Origin: Alphaproteobacteria bacterium
GTDB taxonomy: Bacteria; Pseudomonadota; Alphaproteobacteria; CACIAM-22H2
Length of the DNA stretch: 64,000 nucleotides
Assembly: GCA_016793165.1 (NCBI GenBank)
Contig: JAEULA010000043.1
Location: forward strand, 124,001 to 188,000
Direction of reading: 5' to 3'
Positions within the stretch are counted from its first letter, which is position 1, and each line of letters begins with the position of its first letter. Under the pieces are notes generated by a model. It did not search any database, had not been told where the DNA came from, and worked only from the letters and a program-made list of their open reading frames with translations. Made by a program: the position numbers and the translations under genes. Positions 1 through 7,816 of the stretch are shown piece by piece.

Positions 1-192
1 AGGAACACCACCCCGCGCCACGTGCCGGCGAAGATCATCCAGATTACGGACATCCCGCGGACCAAGTCCGGCAAGATCACCGAGCTCGCCGTCCGCGACG
101 TCGTCCATGGCCGCGCGGTGAAGAACAAGGAGGCGCTCGCCAATCCCGAGGCCCTCGAGCTTTATCGCGACCTGCCGCAGCTCAAGGCATGA
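1..192 (+). CDS. Acetoacetyl-CoA synthetase, C-terminal end (partial)
   Basis: The window opens inside this gene; 63 codons remain before TGA. The fragment contains [18 protein letters not shown], the C-terminal A10-type motif of adenylate-forming enzymes, in which the lysine of SGK is the adenylation-step catalytic residue. The following VVHGRAVKN...ALANPEAL pattern is typical of acetoacetyl-CoA synthetases, which activate acetoacetate with ATP and CoA in the cytoplasm, often for polyhydroxybutyrate or ketone-body use. The distinction from acetyl- or propionyl-CoA synthetases rests on this short tail only, so the substrate is inferred from family resemblance. The rest of the enzyme lies upstream of the window. 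Confidence 0.75.
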   Translation, partial: RNTTPRHVPAKIIQITDIPRTKSGKITELAVRDVVHGRAVKNKEALANPEALELYRDLPQLKA

Positions 193-283
193 GCGGCGGG
201 GCCGCGATCGCGCCCGGCGCGACCGCGGCCCCGCCGTGCGCGCGTTCGATCGTCCCGGGGGTCGGGGCCTGCGCGGGCTGCGC

Positions 284-490
284 TCACCAACGGCGGTAGC
301 GCGGCGGGTAACCGTAATAGGGCGGCGGGGGCGGCGCCCAGTAACCGGGGCCGTAGTAGGGGCGCCCGTAGCCGCGATGATGGTGATGATGGCGGGGCCC
401 GTCGGACACGCCTACCCCGACCACGACGCCTTCGGTCGCGATGCAGCCGGAGAGCGCGAACAACGCAGCGGCCAGGGCGACGAATTTCAT
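284..490 (-). CDS. Small His/Tyr/Pro-rich lipoprotein
   Basis: A 68-residue protein with a lipoprotein signal: a hydrophobic N-terminus followed by the lipobox LSGC with the cysteine at residue 16, so it is probably lipid-anchored in the cell envelope. The mature part carries a run of five histidines, then a Tyr/Pro/Gly-rich tail with repeated PYYG-like units. The start is supported by a strong Shine-Dalgarno sequence (AAGGAGG) about 7 bases upstream. Such short low-complexity lipoproteins are common in alphaproteobacteria and have no agreed function; metal binding by the His run is conceivable but only a guess. Confidence 0.7.
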   Translation of the reverse strand: MKFVALAAALFALSGCIATEGVVVGVGVSDGPRHHHHHRGYGRPYYGPGYWAPPPPPYYGYPPRYRRW

Positions 491-585
491 GGACGAGCCT
501 CCTTCGGTGCTCGAACAGAAGAACGCCCGACGGCAGGGGAAAATTCACCGATCCCACGACGGTCACGGCGGCCGCGATTGCGGCG

Positions 586-1545
586 TCAGCGCCCGGGCGC
601 GCGCCCGAGCTCCGCGAGGATCTCGCGGGCGCGGTCCGGGTAGTCGGTGATGACGCCGTCGACACCCAGTGCAATCACCGCGCGAAGATCTTCGGCCTGG
701 TTCACCGTCCAGGGCACGACCGTGAGGCCGAGCGACTTCGCCTCGGCGACGGCTGCCGGCGTGAGGTCGCGGAAAAAGGGCGACCAGTGCGCCCCGCCGG
801 CAGCCCGGACCAGCCGCGGCGTGGAGCCGCCGTGCTCGGCGATGTCGAGTCCGGTCCAGGGACTCGTTCCCTTGCCCCGGTAGACGGTCTCGCCGCGTCC
901 GCGCTCGATGGTCAGGTGGACGCGCGCGATCTCCGGCGCCTCGCGCGCTGCGACCGCGAGCGTTCGCCAGTCGAAGGACTGGATCGAGCTGCGCGACGCG
1001 ATCCCGAGGGCCCGGATCTCGGCGATCAGCGCGCGCGCGAACCGCTCCGGGTCGAGCGTCTCGGCGGGCGCCAGCGGCGAGGACTTCGTCTCGATGTTGA
1101 AGCGCGTCGTCGGCAGCCCCTGGCGCGCGGCGAGCTCGACCACCTCGCGCAGCGTCGGCATCGGCGTGCCCGGCGCTGCGATCTGCGTCGCGAAGGTCTT
1201 CGCGTAGGCGGTGTCCGGGCGGATCGCGCCGACGTCGAAGCGTCGCAGCTCCGACAGCGTCAGGCCGTTCACGGTCGGCCCCGGATCGCCGATCCAGGCG
1301 CCATCGGCCCCGCGGGTGATCTCGGGATTGAGACGCCGGTCGTGCGTGACGATCACGTGCCCGTCCGCGGTGATGCCGATGTCGAGCTCGAGCGTCGTGA
1401 CGCCGATCGCGAGCGCGCGGGCGAAGGCGGGCAGCGTGTTCTCCGGCGCGAGGCCTCGGGCGCCGCGATGGCCCTGGAGGTCGAAGCCCGCCGCGGTCCC
1501 GGCGAGCGAGGCCAGGGCGGCGACCAGGGCGAGGCGACGGCGCAT
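586..1545 (-). CDS. Glycerophosphodiester phosphodiesterase, periplasmic
   Basis: 319 residues. This GDPD-family TIM barrel hydrolyses glycerophosphodiesters such as glycerophosphocholine to sn-glycerol 3-phosphate and an alcohol. Visible motifs are HRGARG (His26, Arg27), PENT (Glu35), the metal-binding ELDIG (Glu53, Asp55) and VTHD (His68), which cover the expected catalytic and metal ligands. Residues 1-20 form a Sec signal peptide ending near AAG, so it acts in the periplasm. The start was set at the ATG at 1545 because the longer reading frame upstream adds only residues unlike the family and would bury the signal peptide. It is divergent from the solute-binding protein gene at 1625. Confidence 0.9.
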   Translation of the reverse strand: MRRRLALVAALASLAGTAAGFDLQGHRGARGLAPENTLPAFARALAIGVTTLELDIGITADGHVIVTHDRRLNPEITRGADGAWIGDPGPTVNGLTLSELRRFDVGAIRPDTAYAKTFATQIAAPGTPMPTLREVVELAARQGLPTTRFNIETKSSPLAPAETLDPERFARALIAEIRALGIASRSSIQSFDWRTLAVAAREAPEIARVHLTIERGRGETVYRGKGTSPWTGLDIAEHGGSTPRLVRAAGGAHWSPFFRDLTPAAVAEAKSLGLTVVPWTVNQAEDLRAVIALGVDGVITDYPDRAREILAELGRAPGR

Positions 1546-1624
1546 GCGGGACTCCCGGGATCGAGGGCGCGGACAGGATAGCGGGTCGCTTGCTACGCTG
1601 GCGCGACGTTGATGGGAGGACATC

Positions 1625-3196
1625 ATGAAGCTCGCGATGACGCTCGCGCTTGCCGCCGGCCTCGCCGCCGGTCCCGTGTTGGCGCAGGACGCCCCGCGTC
1701 GCGGCGGCACGCTGATCTACGCGGTCAATTCCGAGCCGCCCAACTACGACTGCCAGACGACGACGACCTTCGTGATGATGCAGACCGTCGGGCCGCACTA
1801 CTCGCGGCTGCTGAAATTCGACGCCGAGAGATATCCGGAGATCACCGGCGATGCGGCGCAGTCCTGGAGCGTCGCGCCCGACAAGCTGAGCTACACGTTC
1901 AAGCTGAAGCCCGGCCTTCGCTTCCACGACGGGACGCCGCTCACCTCGGCGGACGTGAAGGCGACGTACGACCGCATTCGCAAGCCGCCGGAGGGCATCG
2001 TCTCGGTGCGCATGGCGCGCTACGAGGACATCGAGGCGATCGAGACGCCGGATCCCCTCACGGTCGTGTTCCGGCTCAAGCAGCCCGATGCGACGATGCT
2101 CCTGAACTTCGCCAGTCCGTGGAACTGCCTCTACAGCGCCGCCAAGCTGGCGCAGGATCCGCGCTTCCCGGAGAAGAACATCCTGGGCTCCGGGCCCTTC
2201 AGGTTCGTCGAGCATGTGCGCGGATCGCACTGGGTCGGCGCCCGCTCGGACACCTACCACGAGCCGGGCAAACCCTACCTGGACGGCTTCCGCGCCCAGT
2301 TCATGAGCGGCTCCGCAATGATCAACGCGCTGCAGGGCGGGCAGATCATGGCCGAGTTCCGCGGCATCAGCCCGGCCGAGCGCGACCGGCTGAAGACGGC
2401 GTTGGGCGACCGGATCACGGTCACCGAGGCGCCGTGGCTGTGCAAGTTCGACATCTTCTTCAACCACCGCAAACCGCCCTATGACGATCCGCGGGTGCGC
2501 AAGGCGCTGACGCTGGCGATCGACCGCTGGGGCGGCGCGCGCAACCTCTCGCGGGTCGCCTTCGTCAAGGAGGTCGGCGGACCGATCCGTCCCGGCCACC
2601 CCCTGGCGATTCCGCCGGCTGAGCTCGAGAAGTTCCCGGGTTACGGTCGCGACATGGCGGCGGCGCGCGCCGAGGCCCGCGCCCTGCTCAAGGAGGCGGG
2701 CCAGGAGAACCTCAAGTTCCGCATGGTGACGCGCGACGTGCCGATGCCCTATCAGCCGGTCGCGGTCTTCCTCATCGACCAATGGCGCCAGATCGGCGTG
2801 ACGGTCGAGAACGGCCCGCTCGGCGTCGCGCAGCAGAAGGCCTCTTATCTGGGCGGCAATTTCGAGGTCGGCCTCGACTCGAACTGCTACGACGTCGACG
2901 AGCCCGATCCGCAGCTCGCGCTCTACATCAGCCACGACAAGTCGCCGGTGAACTTCTCGCTCTACACCGACCGCGACCTCGACGCGCTGTACGAGCGCCA
3001 GAAGCGCGCGTCGAGCGACGCCGACCAGATCGCCGCGGTGCGGGCCTTCGAGTCGCGGCTGCTCGGCAACGTGATGACGGCGCCGGTGGTGTGGTGGCAG
3101 CGCATCGTCGCGCATTCCTCGGCGGTGCGGGGCTGGCGGATCCTGCCCAGCCACTACCTCAACCAGGAGCTGGCGGACGTCTGGCTGGCCAACTGA
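1625..3196 (+). CDS. ABC transporter solute-binding protein, family 5 (orphan)
   Basis: 523 residues. A periplasmic binding protein of the peptide/nickel/opine family (SBP_bac_5). It has a Sec signal peptide (residues 1-21, cleavage after VLA) followed by RRGGTLIYAVNSEPPN, the usual start of the mature family domain, and later the FHDGTPLTSADVKATYDRI motif that marks it. Length is typical. The ATG is preceded by GGGAGG. No permease or ATPase gene is next to it, so it must either deliver its ligand to a transporter encoded elsewhere or serve a sensing role. The ligand cannot be deduced from the sequence. Confidence 0.88.
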   Translation: MKLAMTLALAAGLAAGPVLAQDAPRRGGTLIYAVNSEPPNYDCQTTTTFVMMQTVGPHYSRLLKFDAERYPEITGDAAQSWSVAPDKLSYTFKLKPGLRFHDGTPLTSADVKATYDRIRKPPEGIVSVRMARYEDIEAIETPDPLTVVFRLKQPDATMLLNFASPWNCLYSAAKLAQDPRFPEKNILGSGPFRFVEHVRGSHWVGARSDTYHEPGKPYLDGFRAQFMSGSAMINALQGGQIMAEFRGISPAERDRLKTALGDRITVTEAPWLCKFDIFFNHRKPPYDDPRVRKALTLAIDRWGGARNLSRVAFVKEVGGPIRPGHPLAIPPAELEKFPGYGRDMAAARAEARALLKEAGQENLKFRMVTRDVPMPYQPVAVFLIDQWRQIGVTVENGPLGVAQQKASYLGGNFEVGLDSNCYDVDEPDPQLALYISHDKSPVNFSLYTDRDLDALYERQKRASSDADQIAAVRAFESRLLGNVMTAPVVWWQRIVAHSSAVRGWRILPSHYLNQELADVWLAN

Positions 3197-3235
3197 CCGC
3201 TGCGCGCCCGCGCCGCGTCGCCCGGGCGGCGACGA

Positions 3236-3973
3236 TCAGCGCGCGGGCGCGATCGCGTCGCCGGCGAGCCAGGGCCGCGCGGCGACGGCCTGGCGGACGT
3301 AGTAGTCCCAGCGCAGTGCCAGCACCTTGGGCGACAGCAGGAAGCGCGTCGCTTCCGAAGCCGTCGTCGCGTCGACGGTCTGCAGCGGCCGGCCCGCGGC
3401 CGCGGCCATCGCCCTGAGCTGCACGCGGCACGCGGCCGCGAGCATGATCGTCGCGTGCACCGCCTCCCGGATCGACGCGCCGACGACGAGCGTTCCGTGA
3501 TTGCCGAGCAGCAGCGCGCGGCGCGGACCGAGCGCGACTGCAAGGGCGCGCCCGCTCTCAGCGGTCTCGACGATGCCGCCGTAGTCGACATGGGTCGCGA
3601 CGGCGCCCGCGAACATCAGGGCGCTCTGGTAGAGCGGCTGGAGCTCGGCGCCGGTGGCGGTCAGCGCCACCGCGTCGAGGTCGTGGGTGTGGACGACGCA
3701 GGCGACGTCCGGCCGCGCGCGGTAGATGGCTCCGTGGATCGACAGCGACGGGCTGATCCGATCGCGGCCGGTGATCAGCTTCAGATCCAGATCGGCATGG
3801 TGGAGGTCCTCGGCGCGGACCTCGTCGAAGCCCTGGCCGTAGCCGTGGCACCAGAAGCTGCCGGCGCCCGGATGCCGCGCGGTGAGGTGCCCCGCGATGC
3901 CGCTGTTCTGGCCGTTGAGGTCGAGGATGTGGAAGGCGAGCAGCAGCTCGCGTCGCAGCGTCGTGTCGTCCAT
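3236..3973 (-). CDS. Class II aldolase/adducin family protein
   Basis: 245 residues. The zinc-binding residues of the family are visible: VVHTHDLD (His95, His97) and GNHGTLVVG (His159). In fuculose-1-phosphate aldolase the segment before the first His pair carries a catalytic glutamate; here the corresponding stretch reads PSLSIHGAIYR and lacks it, which argues against a normal aldol cleavage role. Members like this are annotated as class II aldolase/adducin proteins of unknown substrate. It is a single gene, convergent with the binding-protein gene at 1625-3196 (39-base gap) and divergent from the DinB gene. Confidence 0.82.
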   Translation of the reverse strand: MDDTTLRRELLLAFHILDLNGQNSGIAGHLTARHPGAGSFWCHGYGQGFDEVRAEDLHHADLDLKLITGRDRISPSLSIHGAIYRARPDVACVVHTHDLDAVALTATGAELQPLYQSALMFAGAVATHVDYGGIVETAESGRALAVALGPRRALLLGNHGTLVVGASIREAVHATIMLAAACRVQLRAMAAAAGRPLQTVDATTASEATRFLLSPKVLALRWDYYVRQAVAARPWLAGDAIAPAR

Positions 3974-4180
3974 GGCGGGGGCTGTCCTGTGGTGGCGGTC
4001 GACTCATAGCAGGTGCCGGCGCGTGCGGCCCGCCGCCCGGCGGGAACCGGCGCCGGCGCCACGTCCCCTTCGTGAGCGCCGCCCGCGGCGGGGCGTCGCG
4101 GCGCTCCGTGTCCGCGCGACATTGACCGTGCCGGCTCGGAACCGTCACGCTGGCCGGCGATCAACGATCGGAGGGCCGCG

Positions 4181-4693
4181 ATGGAACTCGAGTATTTCCG
4201 CCAGCTCGCGCGCTACAACCAATGGGCCAACCGGCGGCTCTACGCGGCCTGCGCGCGGCTGCCGGAGCGCGCCTATCTTCAGCCGCGGCCGTCCTTCTTC
4301 GGATCGATCCACGCGACGCTGAACCACATCCTCGTCGGCGACCGCATCTGGATGGGGCGCTTCACCGGCCACGAGTCCGGCATCCGCGCGCTCGACCAGA
4401 TCCTCTATCCGGAGTTCGCCGGCCTCCAGGTCGCGCGCCAGGCCGAGGATGCGCAGATCATCAACTTCGTCGACGCGCTCGACCTGCCGACATTGAATTC
4501 GACGCTGCGCTACAAGCGGCTGACCGAGCCGCGCGACAGCATGGCGACGCCGCTGCGCCTGACGCTCGGCCACTTCTTCAACCACCAGACCCACCACCGC
4601 GGGCAGGTCCACGGACTTCTCTCGCAGACCGACGTGCCGCCGCCGCCGCTCGACCTGCTCCTGTGGATCCGCGAGGCGACGCCCGCGGCGTGA
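4181..4693 (+). CDS. DinB family protein
   Basis: 170 residues. A DinB-like four-helix bundle protein, a family of metal-dependent proteins related to thiol-dependent transferases. The three metal-binding histidines fit at His49 (LNHILVGDRIW), His135 and His139 (FNHQTHHRGQVH), with the last motif the family hallmark. The ATG is preceded by a GGAGG-type ribosome site. Its 3' end overlaps the convergent LysR gene by 116 bases. DinB proteins are not shown to be DNA polymerases despite the name; the substrate here is unknown. Confidence 0.9.
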   Translation: MELEYFRQLARYNQWANRRLYAACARLPERAYLQPRPSFFGSIHATLNHILVGDRIWMGRFTGHESGIRALDQILYPEFAGLQVARQAEDAQIINFVDALDLPTLNSTLRYKRLTEPRDSMATPLRLTLGHFFNHQTHHRGQVHGLLSQTDVPPPPLDLLLWIREATPAA

Positions 4694-5567
4694 CGATCGC
4701 GGACGCCTCGGCGCTCAGCCAGTCGCGGAAGGCGATGATCTTGGCGCGGCCGGCGAAGGGCTGCGGGTAGACGAACCAGTAGGCCTTGCCGGTCGAGACG
4801 CAGATGTCGAAGGGCTGCGCGAGGCGCCCGCTCGCGATCTGATCCGCGGCCAGGATCGGATCGGACAGCGCGATGCCGATCCCGTTCGCCGCGGCCTCGA
4901 GGCAGATGCGGGTGGAGTCGAAGCTGGGGCCGCGCGTCACCGCGAGCTTCTCGAGCCCGGCCGCGGCCAACCAGATCGGCCATTCCGGGAAGGGCTCGGT
5001 GTCGAGCAGCGGGAAGCCGGCGACATCCGCGGGCCGCTTCAGCCGGCGTGCGATGGCCGGGCTCGCGAGCGGCGTGAGCCGGTCGTCGAACAGCTTGTGC
5101 CGCGCGAGGCCGGGCCACGGCCCGACGCCGTGGCGCAGCGCGCCGTCGAACTCCTCGCGCGTGAAGTCGATGATCTTCTGCGCGGTCGACACGCGCACGT
5201 CGATCTCCGGATGCAGCGCCTGGAATCGGGGCAGCCGCGGCACCAGCCAGGACATCGCCACGGTCGTGAGCGTGGAGAGCGTGAGCACCGCGCGGCCGGG
5301 CGACTGCGTCACCCGCTCGACGGCGGCGGCGAGACGGTCGAAGCCGTCGCGCAGGCTCGGCGCCAGGGCATGGCCCTCCTCGGTCAGGCGGATCTCGCGC
5401 GTCAGGCGGCGGAACAGCTTGACGCCGAGCTCGGACTCCAGCGCCTTGATCTGATGGCTGATCGCCGCCGGCGTGACGTGCAGTTCCGCGGCCGCCGCCT
5501 TGAACGAAAGATGCCGGGCGGCGGCCTCGAAGGCGCGCAGCGCGTGCAGGGGCGGGAGGCGCCGCAT
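4578..5567 (-). CDS. LysR-type transcriptional regulator, GcvA-like
   Basis: 329 residues. The N-terminal winged helix-turn-helix (about residues 5-63) reads ALRAFEAAARHLSFKAAA followed by TPAAISHQIKALE, typical of the GcvA/AmpR branch of LysR regulators. A periplasmic-binding-protein-like effector domain follows (about 90-290). The last 38 codons overlap the convergent DinB gene and are a low-complexity Ala/Arg/Gly tail unlike the family, so the native protein may simply have run past its ancestral stop. It is divergent from the DUF1127/GST pair starting at 5686, which could be its target; this is inferred from position only. Confidence 0.9.
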   Translation of the reverse strand: MRRLPPLHALRAFEAAARHLSFKAAAAELHVTPAAISHQIKALESELGVKLFRRLTREIRLTEEGHALAPSLRDGFDRLAAAVERVTQSPGRAVLTLSTLTTVAMSWLVPRLPRFQALHPEIDVRVSTAQKIIDFTREEFDGALRHGVGPWPGLARHKLFDDRLTPLASPAIARRLKRPADVAGFPLLDTEPFPEWPIWLAAAGLEKLAVTRGPSFDSTRICLEAAANGIGIALSDPILAADQIASGRLAQPFDICVSTGKAYWFVYPQPFAGRAKIIAFRDWLSAEASAIVTPRASPRGSTGAGRAAAAARRSAREVRGPARGGGSGG

Positions 5568-5685
5568 GGATGAACTCCCCTAATGCGTCCGGCGAGGAAA
5601 CGTCGTTTGTCGGGGCTGAAATCTAGCGGAATGATGCGCCCAATCCAGGCCGCTTCCACGGCCGATAACTGAGGAGAATTGAACC

Positions 5686-5910
5686 ATGACCAGCTGCATG
5701 ACGACGGCGGGACCGGCGGTCCCCGTCTGCGCGCCCGCAACGGCGCCCGGTCTCTTCCACGGCGTTCTGGCGACCGTGCTGCTGTGGCTCACCCTCGCGC
5801 GGTCGCGCCGCGACCTGGCGTCGCTCGACGACCGGGCGCTGCAGGACATCGGCATCGATCGCGCCACCGCCTACGAGGAGTCCCAGAAGCCCTTCTGGCG
5901 GGCATTCTGA
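5686..5910 (+). CDS. DUF1127 domain protein
   Basis: 74 residues. The C-terminal half matches the short DUF1127 motif: RSRRDLASLDDRALQDIGID, preceded by a hydrophobic stretch (about 24-38). Small Arg-rich DUF1127 proteins are abundant in alphaproteobacteria, and some are linked to RNA turnover and to phosphate or carbon metabolism. A GAGGAGA-type ribosome site precedes the ATG. It lies 4 bases upstream of the glutathione S-transferase gene, so the two are probably co-transcribed and divergent from the LysR gene. Confidence 0.85.
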   Translation: MTSCMTTAGPAVPVCAPATAPGLFHGVLATVLLWLTLARSRRDLASLDDRALQDIGIDRATAYEESQKPFWRAF

Positions 5911-5914
5911 GCCC

Positions 5915-6535
5915 ATGTACAGGCTCTACTGGCGCGAGAATACCGGGGCTTTCGCCGTCGACGTCGCCCTGTCGCTGGCGAAGGCCCCGGCGACGCGCAT
6001 CCACGTCGACACGAAGAGCGGCGAGAACCGCACGCCCCGATTCCTTGCGCTCAATCCGCTGGGACAGGTCCCGACCCTGGAGCTGCCGGACGGAACGGTG
6101 ATGACGGAATCCGCCGCGATGCTGCTGCTGGTCGCGGAGCGGTTTCCCGCCGCCGCTCTCGCGCCGACGCCGGCGGACCCGGCGCGCGGGCAGTTCCTGC
6201 GCCTGCTCCTCCTGCTCGCCGTGCCGGTCTACGAGACCGAGCTCCACGTCTCGTATCCGGCGCGCTACACCGCCGATGCGGCCGGGGCCGACGGGGTGCT
6301 GCGCGCGGCGCGTGCGCGCCAGGATCAGCTGTTCGCGCTCCTCGCGGCCGAACTCGGCGACAAGCCCTTCCTGCTCGGCGACCGGGCGGGCATCATCGAC
6401 GCCTATTTCGCGATGCTGGCCAAATGGTACGGCGGCGATGCCGGGCGCGCGGCCCTGGAGGCGCATCGCGCGCGGCTGCGGACGGATCGGGTCGTCGACG
6501 AGGTCTGGCGCCGGTACTTCCCCGACGCGACGTGA
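5915..6535 (+). CDS. Glutathione S-transferase family protein
   Basis: 206 residues. The N-terminal thioredoxin-like domain (about 1-80) contains NPLGQVPTLELPDG, with the cis-proline of the GSH site, followed by the ESAAM segment that contacts the glutathione gamma-glutamyl group. A helical C-terminal domain follows. It is a cytosolic enzyme expected to conjugate or reduce small molecules with glutathione. No clear catalytic Ser, Tyr or Cys pattern assigns it to a named GST class. It follows the DUF1127 gene after 4 bases. Confidence 0.88.
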   Translation: MYRLYWRENTGAFAVDVALSLAKAPATRIHVDTKSGENRTPRFLALNPLGQVPTLELPDGTVMTESAAMLLLVAERFPAAALAPTPADPARGQFLRLLLLLAVPVYETELHVSYPARYTADAAGADGVLRAARARQDQLFALLAAELGDKPFLLGDRAGIIDAYFAMLAKWYGGDAGRAALEAHRARLRTDRVVDEVWRRYFPDAT

Positions 6536-6544
6536 GCGCGCGGC

Positions 6545-7816
6545 TCAGGCCGGCCGGCGCAGCATCAGCTTGCCCAGCGCGTGCAGGTTCGCGAAGAGCT
6601 GCTGGAACTGCTGCAGGAATGCGGCCTCGGTGAGCTTCGGGTCGCGCGCCGCGAGGTCGGCATGGATCTCGCGCAGGCTGCGCCGCCCGTCGATGCGCGC
6701 GAGGAGTGCCCCGGTCAGGCGCGGAACGGGCATGCGGAAGGGCAGGCCGTCGACCGTCGCGGTGACGACGCCGTTGCCGCCGATGCTCCGCGCGAGCTGC
6801 GCGAGCTCGACATTGGCCGGCACGGGCACGAGATCGAGCGAGTCGGCCGCGGGCGGCGCGACGGCATTGCCGGACCTCACCACGTAGAAGGCGTGGCTCT
6901 TGATGTTGCCGGCCAGGTTCTCGGCGAAGGCGGCCGCGGCGCGGGCATCGAGGCCGTCGAGCCGCTTCAGCAGCGCCGGATCGGTGATGTAATGGCGCGG
7001 CTCGTAGCGCGCCGGCGGCGTGAAGCCGAGCAGGCGCAGGCCGGCGCGCGCGACGAAATCATGGACCTCGTCGACGCTGTAGGCGCGGTCGCGCGCATGC
7101 AGCAGCAGGTCGTAGAGCCCGGGATCGCCCTCGACGAGGTGATCGGTCATGAACGGGTTGCGCTTGAGCCAGTTCGTCGGCGGCAGCTGGTTGAGCAGGC
7201 GGCGCGCCAGCGCGACGCGCTCCGCGGGCGTGCCGTCGGTGCCGAGGCCGCGCAGCAGCGCCTGCACCGGATAGACGCCGACGCGGCCGAGCGGCGCATA
7301 GACCATCAGCCCCATGCCGCCCTCGGGCGCCAGCGCCGCGGCGAGCGACGCGAGACCCGCATCGGGATCCTCGAGATGGTGCAGGACGCCGCAGCAGTCG
7401 ATGTAGTCGAAGCCGCCCGTCGCGAGCGCCTCGAGGCCGAGCGCGTCGAGCGCAAGCAGCGAGCCGGTGGCGAAGCGCAGATTCGCGAGGCCCCGCGCGG
7501 CGGCGCGCGCCTCGGCGATGGCGCGCGAGGCGCGCGACCAATCGACATACGTGACCTCGGCGTCCGCGCAGCCGGCATCCGCGAGCTGCTGGGCCAGCAT
7601 GATCGCGGCATCGCCCGTGCCGCCGCCGGCGACGAGCGCGCGCAGGCGCCGCGTCGGATCGAAACGGCCGCCGAACACGAAATGGACGACCTCCGCGAGA
7701 TGGCTCGGGCTGCCCGTGACCAGGCGCTTTGCCTCGTCGCGCGGATCCCGCGGCGGATAGGGGTAGGCCTCGTACTGCGCGTGGACGGGATCGTCGCTGG
7801 CCACGTCGAGGCTCAC
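6545..7816 (-). CDS. Class I SAM-dependent methyltransferase with C-terminal PqqD-like domain
   Basis: 423 residues. After a YEAYPYPPRDP signature the protein has a Rossmann methyltransferase fold: ALVAGGGTGDAAIMLA is the SAM-binding glycine-rich motif I (about residues 55-70) and DYIDCCGVLHHLEDP the motif near the active site. The last 90 residues (LLARIDGRRSLREIHADLA and a helical end) resemble the PqqD-type peptide-binding fold often fused to modifying enzymes. The GTG start at 7816 was chosen because it overlaps the stop of the asparaginase gene as GTGA, indicating translational coupling; the frame is open much further upstream but that part is antisense to other genes. The substrate is unknown. 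Confidence 0.82.
   Translation of the reverse strand: MSLDVASDDPVHAQYEAYPYPPRDPRDEAKRLVTGSPSHLAEVVHFVFGGRFDPTRRLRALVAGGGTGDAAIMLAQQLADAGCADAEVTYVDWSRASRAIAEARAAARGLANLRFATGSLLALDALGLEALATGGFDYIDCCGVLHHLEDPDAGLASLAAALAPEGGMGLMVYAPLGRVGVYPVQALLRGLGTDGTPAERVALARRLLNQLPPTNWLKRNPFMTDHLVEGDPGLYDLLLHARDRAYSVDEVHDFVARAGLRLLGFTPPARYEPRHYITDPALLKRLDGLDARAAAAFAENLAGNIKSHAFYVVRSGNAVAPPAADSLDLVPVPANVELAQLARSIGGNGVVTATVDGLPFRMPVPRLTGALLARIDGRRSLREIHADLAARDPKLTEAAFLQQFQQLFANLHALGKLMLRRPA

Noticed and set aside
563..3154. An 863-codon minus-strand frame across the phosphodiesterase and binding-protein genes.
   Set aside because: It is out of frame with and antisense to genes whose domains are clear; its composition is the Arg/Ala/Asp-rich pattern of high-GC antisense frames.
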